A DNA stretch of 64,000 nucleotides from Flavobacteriaceae bacterium (GTDB taxonomy: Bacteria; Bacteroidota; Bacteroidia; Flavobacteriales; Flavobacteriaceae), in contig JAQWSK010000010.1 of NCBI GenBank assembly GCA_029243245.1, forward strand, positions 62,001-126,000, given 5' to 3'. Of the stretch, positions 36,808 to 47,035 are shown piece by piece. A program made the translations under genes and the position numbers. Numbering within the stretch: position 1 is the stretch's first letter; each line of letters opens with the position of its first letter. The notes below the pieces were generated by a model that had not been told where the DNA came from, did no database searches, and saw only the letters and a list, made by a program, of their open reading frames with translations.

Positions 36808-37356
36808 TTATTTAATCAACTTTGTTCTTAACAACATAACATGTTGTGCTATTTGCCATCTTTCTTTAGCATTGACTTGTCCTGCATGAGAGCCCATTGC
36901 ATTTTTACCATACATTAATACATGGTAAATACTTCCTGGTGTGATCTCACGATCAATATAACTTGGTATCCCAAGAAACTTTTCTCGTGTCATTAAAATT
37001 CCTTGACCATCACCTTTATCTCCATGACATACTGCGCAGTATATTCCATAAAGCTCTTTTCCATTTAATAAATTTTCTTCGTTTATTTCGATTGGAGACT
37101 TTAAACTCACCTTTGCTAATTCATAATCTTCATTTGTATTAAGAAAATCATATGGCGTCCATCCTCTAGCAACGGTATTCTCCACTGGAACCTGAGCTTC
37201 AATACCGTTAGAAAAAGCATCACTATCAGAATAAGTTTCATAACCAATTGATTCATGCATATTTGGGAAGTACTGGTAATTTGGGCTAGAAGAATTTGAA
37301 CATGATTCTAAAGAGATCATAATTCCAAAAATCAAAACAAAAAATAATTTTTTCAT
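36808..37356 (-). CDS. actE: Alternative complex III subunit ActE (mono-haem cytochrome c lipoprotein)
   Basis: 182 residues from the ATG at 37356; an in-frame TTG 18 bases earlier is less likely because it overlaps actD and lengthens the signal peptide. The signal ends in a lipobox (MISLESCSN). One haem c site, CAVCH, lies in the middle (IYCAVCHGDKGDGQGILM), and a candidate axial Met is in YGKNAMGSHA. In ACIII this lipoprotein lies on the periplasmic face and passes electrons from the ActA/ActB redox chain to cytochrome c or to the oxidase. It begins one base after the actD stop. Confidence 0.93.
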   Translation of the reverse strand: MKKLFFVLIFGIMISLESCSNSSSPNYQYFPNMHESIGYETYSDSDAFSNGIEAQVPVENTVARGWTPYDFLNTNEDYELAKVSLKSPIEINEENLLNGKELYGIYCAVCHGDKGDGQGILMTREKFLGIPSYIDREITPGSIYHVLMYGKNAMGSHAGQVNAKERWQIAQHVMLLRTKLIK

Positions 37357-37357
37357 C

Positions 37358-37885
37358 TTAGATGTTTTTTTCAATTACTTTAACTTCAATTGCACCAGTT
37401 GTTTTAACCAACTTTATGAGATCTTTCTCATTGTTTACTATTAATATTTCCATTAAAAACTTATCATCAGTAGTTAATGGATTAGGGTTCTCCGCTTTTT
37501 TAAATGGCCATAGTTTACTCCTCATATAAAAAGTAATCACCATAAGATGTGCAGCAAAGTAGACAGTTAACTCAAACATAATCGGGACAAAGGCTGGCAT
37601 ATTTTCAATATAAGAAAAGCTTGGCTTGCCTCCAATGTTTTGTGGCCAATCCCCAATCATAATATAATCCATCATAAGAATTGAAATAATGAAACCCAGA
37701 CAACCATACATAAAAGATGTGATTGCTATTTTAGTTCCCTCTAATCCAAGAATTTTATCAAGACCATGGACAGGAAAGGGAGTATAAACCTCTTCTATGT
37801 GATGCTTCTTCTCACGAATATCTTTAACGGCTTTCATTAAGACATCATCATCATCATATAATGCGTGAATTACTTTATTATTCAT
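37358..37885 (-). CDS. actD: Alternative complex III subunit ActD (DUF3341)
   Basis: 175 residues. A cytoplasmic N-terminal part (VIHALYDDDDVLMKAVKDIR, EEVYTPFPVHGLD) is followed by two transmembrane segments (ITSFMYGCLGFIISILMMDY and MFELTVYFAAHLMVITFYM), the DUF3341 layout. ActD anchors at the membrane beside ActC in the ACIII complex. Start codon overlaps the actC stop by 8 bp, and actE follows after 1 bp, so the genes are translationally linked. Confidence 0.92.
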   Translation of the reverse strand: MNNKVIHALYDDDDVLMKAVKDIREKKHHIEEVYTPFPVHGLDKILGLEGTKIAITSFMYGCLGFIISILMMDYIMIGDWPQNIGGKPSFSYIENMPAFVPIMFELTVYFAAHLMVITFYMRSKLWPFKKAENPNPLTTDDKFLMEILIVNNEKDLIKLVKTTGAIEVKVIEKNI

Positions 37886-39266
37886 GATTCTCTCTTAGTT
37901 TTTTATACTTTTCACCTGATGATTTTAATATCGATTTAACTTCAGCTTGAGCAATAACAGGAAAGGTTCTCGCATATAAAAGGAATAAAACAAAGAAAAA
38001 ACCAAGTGTTCCTATGAATATTCCAATATCAATAAAAGTTGGAGAAAACATTGTCCATGAAGAAGGTAAATAATCTCTAGTTAAAGAGGTTGCAATAATT
38101 ACGAATCTCTCAAACCACATTCCAATATTTACAACAATTGAGATTATAAAAGAGAACACTATACTTGTTCTTAATTTTTTAAACCACATGAACTGAGGTG
38201 AAAAAACATTACATGTCATCATAGACCAATAGGCCCACCAATAACGACCTGTTGCACGATTTAAAAAAGCGTATTGCTCATATTCTACTCCAGAATACCA
38301 TGCAATAAATAACTCTGTTATATAAGCTACACCAACAATTGAACCTGTAATCATTATTACAATATTCATTAACTCAATATGTTGGATAGTAATATACTCT
38401 TCTAGATTAGAAACTTTTCGCATTATTATTAATAACGTATTCACCATTGCAAATCCTGAAAACACAGCTCCTGCAACAAAATAAGGTGGAAAAATAGTTG
38501 TATGCCAACCGGGGACCACTGAGGTAGCAAAATCAAAAGATACTATTGTATGAACAGATAGCACAAGTGGGGTTGCTAATCCTGCCAATACAAGCGACAC
38601 CTCTTCAAAACGTTGCCAATCTTTTGCACGTCCTGACCAACCAAAGCTTATTAATGAATATATTTTTTTCTGAAATGGACGCGTAGCTCTGTCACGAATC
38701 ATTGCCAAATCAGGTAAAAGTCCTGTCCACCAAAAAACTAATGAAACTGATAAATATGTTGATATTGCAAAAACATCCCACAATAATGGAGAATTAAAGT
38801 TTACCCAAAGTGATCCAAATTGATTAGGAATTGGAAGCATCCAATACCCTAACCAAGGTCTACCCATGTGAATTATTGGGAATAAACCTGCTTGAATAAC
38901 AGAAAAAATAGTCATTGCCTCAGCTGAGCGATTAATAGCCATTCTCCACTTTTGTCTAAACAAAAGCAAAACTGCTGAAATTAAAGTTCCAGCATGACCA
39001 ATTCCAACCCACCAAACAAAGTTTGTAATATCCCAGGCCCAACCAACTGTTTTATTAAGTCCCCAAACTCCAATCCCCGTTGAAATGGTATAAATTATAC
39101 AACCTATTCCCCAGAGAAAAGCAGACAAAGCAATTCCAAACACAATCCACCATTGAATATTAGCTTTTCCTTCAATTGGAGCTGCAATATCCACTGTAAC
39201 ATCATGATACGATTTATCACCTATTACTAGAGGTTTTCTTAATGGTGCTTCATAATGAGATGACAT
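37878..39266 (-). CDS. actC: Alternative complex III subunit ActC (NrfD-family membrane protein)
   Basis: 462 residues with about ten hydrophobic segments of the NrfD/PsrC family (FVWWVGIGHAGTLISAVLLL, GLATPLVLSVHTIVSFDFAT, WHTTIFPPYFVAGAVFSGFA). The motif GIGHAGT and the HTIVSFDFA segment are conserved in ActC proteins. This subunit holds the menaquinol oxidation site in ACIII and relays electrons to the iron-sulfur clusters of ActB. It follows actB by 19 bp and overlaps actD by 8 bp. Confidence 0.95.
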   Translation of the reverse strand: MSSHYEAPLRKPLVIGDKSYHDVTVDIAAPIEGKANIQWWIVFGIALSAFLWGIGCIIYTISTGIGVWGLNKTVGWAWDITNFVWWVGIGHAGTLISAVLLLFRQKWRMAINRSAEAMTIFSVIQAGLFPIIHMGRPWLGYWMLPIPNQFGSLWVNFNSPLLWDVFAISTYLSVSLVFWWTGLLPDLAMIRDRATRPFQKKIYSLISFGWSGRAKDWQRFEEVSLVLAGLATPLVLSVHTIVSFDFATSVVPGWHTTIFPPYFVAGAVFSGFAMVNTLLIIMRKVSNLEEYITIQHIELMNIVIMITGSIVGVAYITELFIAWYSGVEYEQYAFLNRATGRYWWAYWSMMTCNVFSPQFMWFKKLRTSIVFSFIISIVVNIGMWFERFVIIATSLTRDYLPSSWTMFSPTFIDIGIFIGTLGFFFVLFLLYARTFPVIAQAEVKSILKSSGEKYKKLRENHE

Positions 39267-39285
39267 ATTCTATATTTTTCTGCAA

Positions 39286-42200
39286 TTATGTTTTATCAGT
39301 ATTTCTCACTTTCATTTGATACATAACATTTGGTTTAGTACCAACACTTTCTAATAAGTGATACATTCTACTATTTTCTTTTAACTTAGAAACTTTACTT
39401 TCTTTATCGTTGACGTCTCCAAAAACTATAGATCTATTCCCACAAGCTTTTGAACATGCTGTTTGAAATTCACCATCTTTTATTTCTCGTCCTTCTAATT
39501 TAGCATCTAAAATTGTTTTTTGAGTTTTTTGAATACAAAAAGAACACTTTTCCATAACTCCTCTTGATCTAACAACAACATCTGGATTTAAAACCATTCG
39601 ACCCAAGTCATCATTCATGTAATAATCAAACTCATCATTTTTGTTATAGAGGAACCAATTAAATCTCCGAACTTTATAAGGACAATTATTTGCACAGTAA
39701 CGTGTGCCGACACACCTATTGTATGCCATATGATTTTGCCCTTGTCTTCCATGCGATGTAGCCGCTACAGGACAAACAGTTTCACAAGGAGCATGGTTAC
39801 AGTGCTGGCACATAACTGGTTGAAAAACTACTTGAGGGTTTTCAGAAGGGTTTTCCATTTCCCCAAAAGTCGTTAAGGAATCTCCTAATCCTGAAATGTT
39901 ATCTTTTGTTTCATTGTCAGAATCAAAAGATTCTTCTGATGAATAATAACGATCTATTCTAAGCCAGTGCATATCTCTTGATCTTCTGACCTCATCTTTA
40001 CCAACAACAGGAACATTATTTTCAGCATGACATGCTATAACACAAGCTCCACATCCGGTACATGAATTTAAGTCAATTGAAAGATTAAAATGGTGTCCTA
40101 TTGACGTATCAAAACTTTGCCACATATCTACTTCAGGGGACGTAACCTTAGTTTCAATATGGTTTTTAGAAACCATTGGAACTGAATTCCAATATTCTTT
40201 GTCTTTGGTGTTAAAAATCTCAAGAGTGGTTTCTTTTACGATATCTCCTCTTCCCATAAGAGTGTTGTGTAACTGAACACAAGCAAATTCATGATATCCT
40301 TCCGCAGGATAAATTGAAACTTGTTGAACTTTATTTTGATTTTGATAAAGTGAATATGCATTAATCCCAGTCTGCATTTCATCTTTAAGTCCTAATTTTT
40401 TTCCATAACCGAAAGCTAACCCAACCGTTCCTTTGCTCTGTCCTGGTTGAATCAAAACAGGAATAGTAAGTTTTGTTTTTCCAACTTTAATAGTAGCATA
40501 ACTTCCATTAAGAGCTCCATTTGCAACATTTACATTTTTTAGCCCAATTGACTCTGCATCTGATTTTGATACTGTTAAATAATTATCCCAAGACACTCTT
40601 GTAATAGGATCTGGAAATTCTTTAAGCCATGGGTTGTTAGCCTGTTGACCATCACCCATTCCTATTTTTGAATATAAGATTAATGAAATTCCTTTCTCCT
40701 TCTCTACACATAAAGAGTTCGCTTTTATAAGCATATCTTGGATATTTATCATCTCTATATTTCTATTTAAAAGAGGTTTTATAAAAAAACCATCATGTAA
40801 AGTTTGGCTAAATGAATGTCCTGATAAAATATTATCTGTCCAATATTTTTTTATGTATGAATAATAATCATGTTTTTCATCTATAATGTCAATTAAAACA
40901 TCCTGAAATTGAAGAGTATCAAATAAGGGATGAATGGTTGGTTGAGCCAAAACATATTGTCCTGTTTTAAACTCATAATCACCCCATGATTCAAGGTAAT
41001 GAGGTAATGCTCCGACATATTGTGACACTGAGGCCGTTTCATCCATTTTAAGAGAAAAAGTAGCTGAAAAATCTAACTTTTTTATTGCTTCACCAATCTT
41101 AATTCCTTCCGACAAGTTGTTTACAGGATTTACTCCAACATTTATTAAGCCAGCAATTTTACCTTCAATTAAATCCTTTACAAATTCATCAACTTTTTTT
41201 GAATTTCCTTGACGAGTAAGTTTTAAATTCTTAGCATCAAATGCCTGGCTTTTAATTAATGTGTTAATCGCTATAACCAATTCTTGAGCTTTAGTTTCCT
41301 GTATCCCAGAGACTAAAACTGCTTTGGATCCTGAATTTTTAATTTTTTTAATCGCTAATAAAGCAGCTTTTCGAATTTTTGGATCTAATTTTGACTTAAC
41401 TCGCTGATTACTTAATTCACCATAAATAAAAGCTAAAATATTTTTTAAAATAGATGGACTAGCTGGAATTCGCTTATCTGCATTTGCCCCAGAAAGACTC
41501 ATGTTTGATTCAAATTGCATATGATATGACATTCTGGAGATCTTACCGGTTTCCTTTTTTGGGATTCTACCATCTGAATATCCAACATCATACCCGCCTC
41601 CTTGCCAATCTCCAAGAATATCAGCATCTATAGAAATAATTGTTTCTGCTTTAGAAAAATCATACTCAGCAAAGCCTCTTTTTCCATAAATATTTTCAAA
41701 AGCATCCAATGCTGAAGATTCTGATATTGTGTCATAGATTACATGCGAAATATTAGAATATTTGGTTATTAATTTATTTATTAGATCATGTGTCGTAGGA
41801 CTTGCAAAAGTTTGAGTTAATAAAATTACAGGTTTATTGCTACTTTTAAGCAATCGTAGTTTTTCTTTAAACTGAATCATAAAGCCACCCCAGTTGATGT
41901 CAGATTGATTTACTTTTGGACCTTGTAATCGAAGAGAATCGTACATTGATAAAACTGATGCATGAACTCTTGCATTTGCATATCCTAAAACTGGAGATTC
42001 GGTATTACTTTCAATTTTGATTGGTCTTCCTTCTCTTGTTTTTACTAATACTGAGGCGAAATCATATCCGTCAGCTATTGCAGAAGCATAGAAATTTGCA
42101 ACTCCTGGGAGAATTTGTTCAGGTTGAACAACATATGGCACAGATTTTACTACTGGACCTTCACAAGCGGCAATAGTAGCTGCAGCTGTAGTAAAACCAA

Positions 42201-42372
42201 TATATTTTAAGAAATCACGCCTAGACGAGGAATTGTCTTCAATTATTGAATCCTGATTATTAAAATCTTTAGGAAGCTTTTGAGGGAATTCATCTTGCTC
42301 AAGTTTTGCCACTATCGGATTATCTTGATCAAGTTGATCAATGCTTTTCCAATAAGTTTTATTTGTAGCCAT
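39286..42372 (-). CDS. actB: Alternative complex III subunit ActB (iron-sulfur and molybdopterin-oxidoreductase-like fusion)
   Basis: 1,028 residues. Near residue 50 a twin-arginine type signal (SSRRDFLKYIGFTTAA) is followed by a Cys in ATIAACEGP, fitting a Tat-exported, lipid-anchored protein. A large molybdopterin-oxidoreductase-like domain follows; in ACIII this part carries no molybdenum cofactor. The C-terminal ferredoxin-like domain has four Cys groups: CTGCGACVIAC, CQHCNHAPCETVC, CVGTRYCANNC and CSFCIQK...CSKAC, enough for several iron-sulfur clusters. It passes electrons from the ActC quinol site to the haems of ActA and ActE. Length agrees with Flavobacterium ActB. Confidence 0.95.
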   Translation of the reverse strand: MATNKTYWKSIDQLDQDNPIVAKLEQDEFPQKLPKDFNNQDSIIEDNSSSRRDFLKYIGFTTAAATIAACEGPVVKSVPYVVQPEQILPGVANFYASAIADGYDFASVLVKTREGRPIKIESNTESPVLGYANARVHASVLSMYDSLRLQGPKVNQSDINWGGFMIQFKEKLRLLKSSNKPVILLTQTFASPTTHDLINKLITKYSNISHVIYDTISESSALDAFENIYGKRGFAEYDFSKAETIISIDADILGDWQGGGYDVGYSDGRIPKKETGKISRMSYHMQFESNMSLSGANADKRIPASPSILKNILAFIYGELSNQRVKSKLDPKIRKAALLAIKKIKNSGSKAVLVSGIQETKAQELVIAINTLIKSQAFDAKNLKLTRQGNSKKVDEFVKDLIEGKIAGLINVGVNPVNNLSEGIKIGEAIKKLDFSATFSLKMDETASVSQYVGALPHYLESWGDYEFKTGQYVLAQPTIHPLFDTLQFQDVLIDIIDEKHDYYSYIKKYWTDNILSGHSFSQTLHDGFFIKPLLNRNIEMINIQDMLIKANSLCVEKEKGISLILYSKIGMGDGQQANNPWLKEFPDPITRVSWDNYLTVSKSDAESIGLKNVNVANGALNGSYATIKVGKTKLTIPVLIQPGQSKGTVGLAFGYGKKLGLKDEMQTGINAYSLYQNQNKVQQVSIYPAEGYHEFACVQLHNTLMGRGDIVKETTLEIFNTKDKEYWNSVPMVSKNHIETKVTSPEVDMWQSFDTSIGHHFNLSIDLNSCTGCGACVIACHAENNVPVVGKDEVRRSRDMHWLRIDRYYSSEESFDSDNETKDNISGLGDSLTTFGEMENPSENPQVVFQPVMCQHCNHAPCETVCPVAATSHGRQGQNHMAYNRCVGTRYCANNCPYKVRRFNWFLYNKNDEFDYYMNDDLGRMVLNPDVVVRSRGVMEKCSFCIQKTQKTILDAKLEGREIKDGEFQTACSKACGNRSIVFGDVNDKESKVSKLKENSRMYHLLESVGTKPNVMYQMKVRNTDKT

Positions 42373-42393
42373 AAGCTAAATTTCTCTATTTAA

Positions 42394-43677
42394 TTAATAA
42401 TGACATTTTCCGCATTCTAAACCTCCCATTTCTGCCACAGTGAGTTTTTCAACTCCATATTTCTTTGAAAGCTCTTCATGAATTTTTGTATAATATTCAT
42501 TATCCTTCACCTTAACATTTGTTTCTCTATGACAATTAATACACCATCCCATTGTTAGTGGCGAATATTGATACATTATTTCCATTTCCTCTACTGGACC
42601 ATGACACGTTTGACACTTTACTTCACCAACCATAACATGCTGTGCATGATTAAAATATACGAAATCAGGTAAATTATGAATTCTTATCCATTTAACTGGC
42701 TCAGTATTTCCTGTATAAACTTGATTTTCTTCATCCCAACCTACCGCCGCGTATAGTTTCTTAATTTCATTTGTGTAAAATTCTTTTGTATATCCATTTT
42801 CAATATCCTCTTCACCATTGTAATCAGAAATATTTTGATGACAATTCATACAAACATTTAAGGCTGGTATGCCAGAATGTTTAGACACTCTTGCAGAAGA
42901 GTGGCAATATTTACACTCAATCTGATTTGCTCCTGCATGAATTTTATGAGAATAATGTATTGGTTGGACTGGCATATATCCTTGGTCAACTCCAACTTGC
43001 ATTAAAAACCCGTAAACATAATATGCACTACTAAGTAAAAGAAGGACTACAGTTACAAAAACTATAAATTGATTATTAACAAAAGTTTTCCATATTGGAA
43101 GTCGTTTTTCTTTAATAGGAGGTGTAATGTCTACTCCGCTTGCAAAAGCTATCCTTATTAAAGTTCGACGAACTAAAATCAACATCACAATCAATAATAA
43201 AAAAACAACAACAAGAGCTCCCAAAATAATTTCATTACTTATAGTTGATCCAGAATTAGAATTAGCAAGTTGACCTGAATCTAAGACAGATACTACTGGC
43301 GCCGGAGGAGTATAATCTGTGTAAGCAATTATGTTATCTATATCTACTGAACTAAATTGAGGAAAACCAGTCATTACACTTTTGTTATACTCTTCCCAAA
43401 TTGCGACTGCTTGATCATCTCCAGATTTTATCATTGCCGAACTATTTTTAATCCAGCTATAAAGCCATTCTTTATCATATTTTGCAGAAACTCCTTTTAA
43501 TGCAGGGCCAATTGATTTTTTATTTAATTTATGACAGGCAGCACAGTTAGCATTAAAAAGTTTTTTACCTAAATCTAGGTCAGGTTCCTGAGCCAAAAGG
43601 GACTGAGAAAAGAAAGCAAAAATAAGCATACAAGCTTTTAGGGGTATAGCCAATTTAAATAGACTTAACTTTGACAT
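42394..43677 (-). CDS. actA: Alternative complex III subunit ActA (multi-haem cytochrome c)
   Basis: 427 residues from the ATG at 43677. The frame also opens at a TTG 39 bases upstream, but ATG gives a normal signal peptide (FKLAIPLKACMLIFAFFSQS). Six CXXCH haem sites are seen: CAACH in an N-terminal mono-haem domain, then, after a transmembrane segment (ILGALVVVFLLLIVMLILV) and a second one (FVTVVLLLLSSAYYVYGF), CKYCH, CMNCH, CQTCH, CINCH and CGKCH in the penta-haem part. The fused N-terminal cytochrome domain is usual in Bacteroidota ActA. It heads the operon actABCDEF-coxBA; a promoter element is at 43727-43734. Confidence 0.94.
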   Translation of the reverse strand: MSKLSLFKLAIPLKACMLIFAFFSQSLLAQEPDLDLGKKLFNANCAACHKLNKKSIGPALKGVSAKYDKEWLYSWIKNSSAMIKSGDDQAVAIWEEYNKSVMTGFPQFSSVDIDNIIAYTDYTPPAPVVSVLDSGQLANSNSGSTISNEIILGALVVVFLLLIVMLILVRRTLIRIAFASGVDITPPIKEKRLPIWKTFVNNQFIVFVTVVLLLLSSAYYVYGFLMQVGVDQGYMPVQPIHYSHKIHAGANQIECKYCHSSARVSKHSGIPALNVCMNCHQNISDYNGEEDIENGYTKEFYTNEIKKLYAAVGWDEENQVYTGNTEPVKWIRIHNLPDFVYFNHAQHVMVGEVKCQTCHGPVEEMEIMYQYSPLTMGWCINCHRETNVKVKDNEYYTKIHEELSKKYGVEKLTVAEMGGLECGKCHY

Positions 43678-43726
43678 AAGGAATATACGAAATGCTTTTT
43701 GCAAAATATAGTTCAAAAATCTTGTG

Positions 43727-43734
43727 CAAAAGTA
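43727..43734 (-). promoter_or_regulatory. Candidate promoter -7 element for the act-cox operon
   Basis: Minus strand TACTTTTG matches TAnnTTTG exactly, 49 bp upstream of the actA ATG. The -33 position reads TTA rather than TTG. A second near match, TATATTTTG, lies closer to the gene. Confidence 0.5.
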
Positions 43735-43882
43735 AGGCAGTTAAACCTTAAGCTAAAAAGTTTTATGAGGTTTATAAGATCAGATATATAATTTATATTA
43801 ATTCTAAATTATATATTTTATTTGTAAACTTATCTTGCGCTGAAAATCATTTTTTCGTTCATTTGTATAACTCTTAAAAAAA

Positions 43883-44260
43883 ATGAAATCTTTATTGTTA
43901 ACATTTTTAATTTCAATGACTTACTTATCTTCTATGTCTCAAGAGAGTACTTTGATAATTGAACAAGATAGTTTGATTTCAAAATTATTATTACTCAAAG
44001 CAAAGGTAAATCAAGATATCTATGCAACCCAGTTTTATAATATTCAATTGTTCAATGGTGATTATAATAGAGCAATCAAAATTAAGAATAATGTAATTTT
44101 AAAATTTCCAGGTGAGATTACAAATCTTACTTTTGAGACACCCAATTACAAAGTTCAAATGGGACCATTTAGGGATTACGAAAAAGCTGTTGATCTATTA
44201 AAATTGGTTAAATCCATATATCCTGCAGCTTTTCTTATCGAACCAAAAGCAATTCTATAA
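43883..44260 (+). CDS. SPOR-domain protein, exported
   Basis: 125 residues with a signal peptide (SLLLTFLISMTYLSSMSQ) and a C-terminal SPOR domain (YNIQLFNGDYNRAIKIKNNV to YKVQMGPFRDYEKAVDLLKL). SPOR domains bind peptidoglycan strands lacking side peptides and are found in cell-division and envelope proteins. This small stand-alone form lies between infB and the act operon, an order common in Flavobacteriia. It converges with infB, overlapping its stop by 6 bp. No partner or enzyme domain is present, so a structural role is the best that can be said. Confidence 0.85.
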   Translation: MKSLLLTFLISMTYLSSMSQESTLIIEQDSLISKLLLLKAKVNQDIYATQFYNIQLFNGDYNRAIKIKNNVILKFPGEITNLTFETPNYKVQMGPFRDYEKAVDLLKLVKSIYPAAFLIEPKAIL

Positions 44261-46984
44261 CTTCTTCTTAATAGCCACTTCTTTATAAAATTCTATTACA
44301 TCTTCCATTTTGATGTCATTATAATCTTTAATTTGAAGTCCACAATCATATCCTTTTGCAACTTCTTTAACATCCTCTTTAAACCTTTTAAGGGAGGTTA
44401 ATTCTCCAACATGAACAACAACACCTTCTCTTATTATCCGAACTCCTGAATTTCTAAATATTTTTCCTGAAGTAACCATGCAACCAGCAATTGTTCCAAT
44501 TTTTGATATTTTAAAAGTTTCTCTAATTTCAGCATTACCTGTAATTTCTTCTCTCATTTCAGGAGATAATAACCCTTCCATTGCATCCTTAACATCATTT
44601 ATCGCATCATAAATAATTGAATATGAACGAATATCTATTTCTTCTTTATCTGCAATCATTCTTGCATTTCCCATAGGCCTTACATTGAATCCTATAACTA
44701 TAGCATCAGAAGCAGATGCGAGCAGAACATCCGATTCTGTTATAGCACCAACTCCTTTATGAATAATATTAACATGTATTTCTTCAGAGGATAACTTTTG
44801 TAATGAATCAGTCAATGCCTCAACTGAACCATCAACATCTCCCTTAAGAATCATGTTTAGTTCTTTGAAGTCCCCAAGCGCTATACGTCGTCCAATTTCA
44901 TCTAGAGTTATATGTTTTTGTGTACGAACATTTTGTTCTCGCAACAATTGAGTTCTTTTTGCTGCAATTTGTTTTGCTTCACGCTCATCCAATAAAACAC
45001 TAAAGCTATCACCAGCTTGTGGAGCACCATCAAGCCCTAATATTGAAACTGGAGTTGATGGAGAAGCGCTAGTTAAATCATTTCCTCTCTCATTAAACAT
45101 AGCTTTAACCTTACCACTTTGTTTACCTGCTAAAATAAAATCTCCGATACTAAGAGTTCCATTTTGAACAAGGACAGTAGAAACATAACCTCTTCCTTTA
45201 TCTAAAAATGCCTCAACAACTGTTCCTTTAGCTCGACGATTTTCATTTGCTTTTAACTCAAGTAATTCAGCTTCAAGAAGAACCTTTTCTAATAATTCAG
45301 AAACTCCTGTTCCTTTTAAAGCTGATACATCTTGAGATTGAACTTTTCCTCCCCAATCCTCAACCATTAAATTCATATTAGCCAACGCTTCTTTAATTTT
45401 ATCTGGATTTGAATTTTCTTTATCAACCTTATTTATAGCAAAAACTATAGGAACAGACGCTGCTTGAGCGTGACTTATCGCTTCCTTAGTTTGAGGCATA
45501 ATATCATCATCTGCAGCAATAACTATTACTGCTATGTCTGTCACTTGTGTGCCTCTTGCCCGCATAGCAGTAAAAGCTTCATGTCCGGGAGTATCTAAGA
45601 AAGTGATTTTCTGACCATCTTTAAGCTCTACAGAATAAGCGCCTATATGCTGGGTTATTCCTCCAGACTCTCCGGCTATGACATTTTCTTCACGAATGTA
45701 GTCTAGCAAAGAAGTTTTACCATGGTCAACGTGACCCATTACGGTGACAATAGGAGCTCTAGGTAATAGATTTTCTTCTAATTCTTCCTCCTCCTCTTCA
45801 ATATTTTCTTCTAGATCTGTTTTAACAAATTCTACTTGATATCCAAATTCATCTGCAACAATACTTAGGGTTTCAGCGTCTAATCTCTGGTTCATAGTAA
45901 CCATAATACCTAAAGACATACATGCAGATATAATATCAGTTGAACTAACACTCATAAGTGTAGCAACTTCCCCAACCGTTATAAATTCAGTAACCTTAAT
46001 TGTTTTACTCTCAGCTTCGAGTTGAGCTATCTCATCTTCTGATTTTTGTCGATGTTGTGAACGTTTATCTCTTCTATGTTTAGCTCCCTTAGACTTATTT
46101 GATTTTCCTTGAAGTTTTTCTAAAGTTTCTCTTATCTGCTTTTGAACTTCTTCCTCTGTTGGCTCAACTTTGGCAACCTGAGGTTGGCGATTGTTTTTTT
46201 GAGGTCTTTTAGCATTATTGGATGTTTGATTTTTATCAGAAGTGCCTGGTAATTCTTTACTTATTCTCTTACGCTTCTTTTTTCTAGCATCCTCAACATT
46301 TTTTTCTTTTTGGTTTACTTTATCTAGATTAATTGTTTGACCTGTTTTTTTTGGGCCAGTTAGTTTTTTATAGTTGGTCTCTATTTTTTTGTCAATTTTA
46401 GGTTCTTCTTTTTTCTTGTCCTTGTCTAGATCAAATACTTTATTTTTAAGCTCATCAGAAACAGGATCAATATCTATTATGACCTCTTCTTTGTTTTTGA
46501 TTTTAGAATCACTTTCTTTATCTGTTTTGGAGTCTGGTATTTTAGATTTTAAGCTTTTAGGCTCAATTGGTTCAACTTTTGTTTTGGTTGACAAATTTTT
46601 TCTTAAAAGTGTATTAGATTTTTGAACTTTTAAATCAATCTTGCCAATGGTTTTGGGTTTCTGAAGCTCAACTTTATTTGCTTTAATTATTTCCTCCTTT
46701 TTTAATTCAAGTTCTAATCTTTCTTTCTCCTTGTTCTCTTGAATTAATCTCAGTTGTTCTTTCTCTTTTCTTTTTTCTTCAGTAATTTCGGCAGAGGCAT
46801 CTTTTTTAGATTTATCAGTCTCAAATTCATCCAAAAGACTTCTATACACCTCCTTAGAAATTTTAGTTGTTGGACGCGCTTCAATCTGAATACCTTTAGA
46901 AGAAAGATATTCCACAACTCTGTCAAGAGAAATATTTAACTCTCGCAGAACTTTATTTAATCGTACACTTGCTTGTTCAGCCAT
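44255..46984 (-). CDS. infB: Translation initiation factor IF-2
   Basis: 909 residues. A short IF2 N-terminal helix domain ([20 protein letters not shown]) is followed by a long Lys/Glu-rich, low-complexity linker to about residue 325, then the second IF2_N-like part, the G domain with G1 GHVDHGKT at 417-424, G3 DTPGHE and G4 NKVD, and the C-terminal beta-barrel and fMet-tRNA-binding domains ending [16 protein letters not shown]-2 places initiator tRNA on the ribosome. Third gene of rimP-nusA-infB, 51 bp after nusA. The linker is rich in KE/KD runs and likely unfolded. Confidence 0.97.
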   Translation of the reverse strand: MAEQASVRLNKVLRELNISLDRVVEYLSSKGIQIEARPTTKISKEVYRSLLDEFETDKSKKDASAEITEEKRKEKEQLRLIQENKEKERLELELKKEEIIKANKVELQKPKTIGKIDLKVQKSNTLLRKNLSTKTKVEPIEPKSLKSKIPDSKTDKESDSKIKNKEEVIIDIDPVSDELKNKVFDLDKDKKKEEPKIDKKIETNYKKLTGPKKTGQTINLDKVNQKEKNVEDARKKKRKRISKELPGTSDKNQTSNNAKRPQKNNRQPQVAKVEPTEEEVQKQIRETLEKLQGKSNKSKGAKHRRDKRSQHRQKSEDEIAQLEAESKTIKVTEFITVGEVATLMSVSSTDIISACMSLGIMVTMNQRLDAETLSIVADEFGYQVEFVKTDLEENIEEEEEELEENLLPRAPIVTVMGHVDHGKTSLLDYIREENVIAGESGGITQHIGAYSVELKDGQKITFLDTPGHEAFTAMRARGTQVTDIAVIVIAADDDIMPQTKEAISHAQAASVPIVFAINKVDKENSNPDKIKEALANMNLMVEDWGGKVQSQDVSALKGTGVSELLEKVLLEAELLELKANENRRAKGTVVEAFLDKGRGYVSTVLVQNGTLSIGDFILAGKQSGKVKAMFNERGNDLTSASPSTPVSILGLDGAPQAGDSFSVLLDEREAKQIAAKRTQLLREQNVRTQKHITLDEIGRRIALGDFKELNMILKGDVDGSVEALTDSLQKLSSEEIHVNIIHKGVGAITESDVLLASASDAIVIGFNVRPMGNARMIADKEEIDIRSYSIIYDAINDVKDAMEGLLSPEMREEITGNAEIRETFKISKIGTIAGCMVTSGKIFRNSGVRIIREGVVVHVGELTSLKRFKEDVKEVAKGYDCGLQIKDYNDIKMEDVIEFYKEVAIKKKL

Positions 46985-47035
46985 ATATATATTTGCTTGT
47001 CTAAGTTAAAGAAAATAATAGCGTTTAATTTTGTC

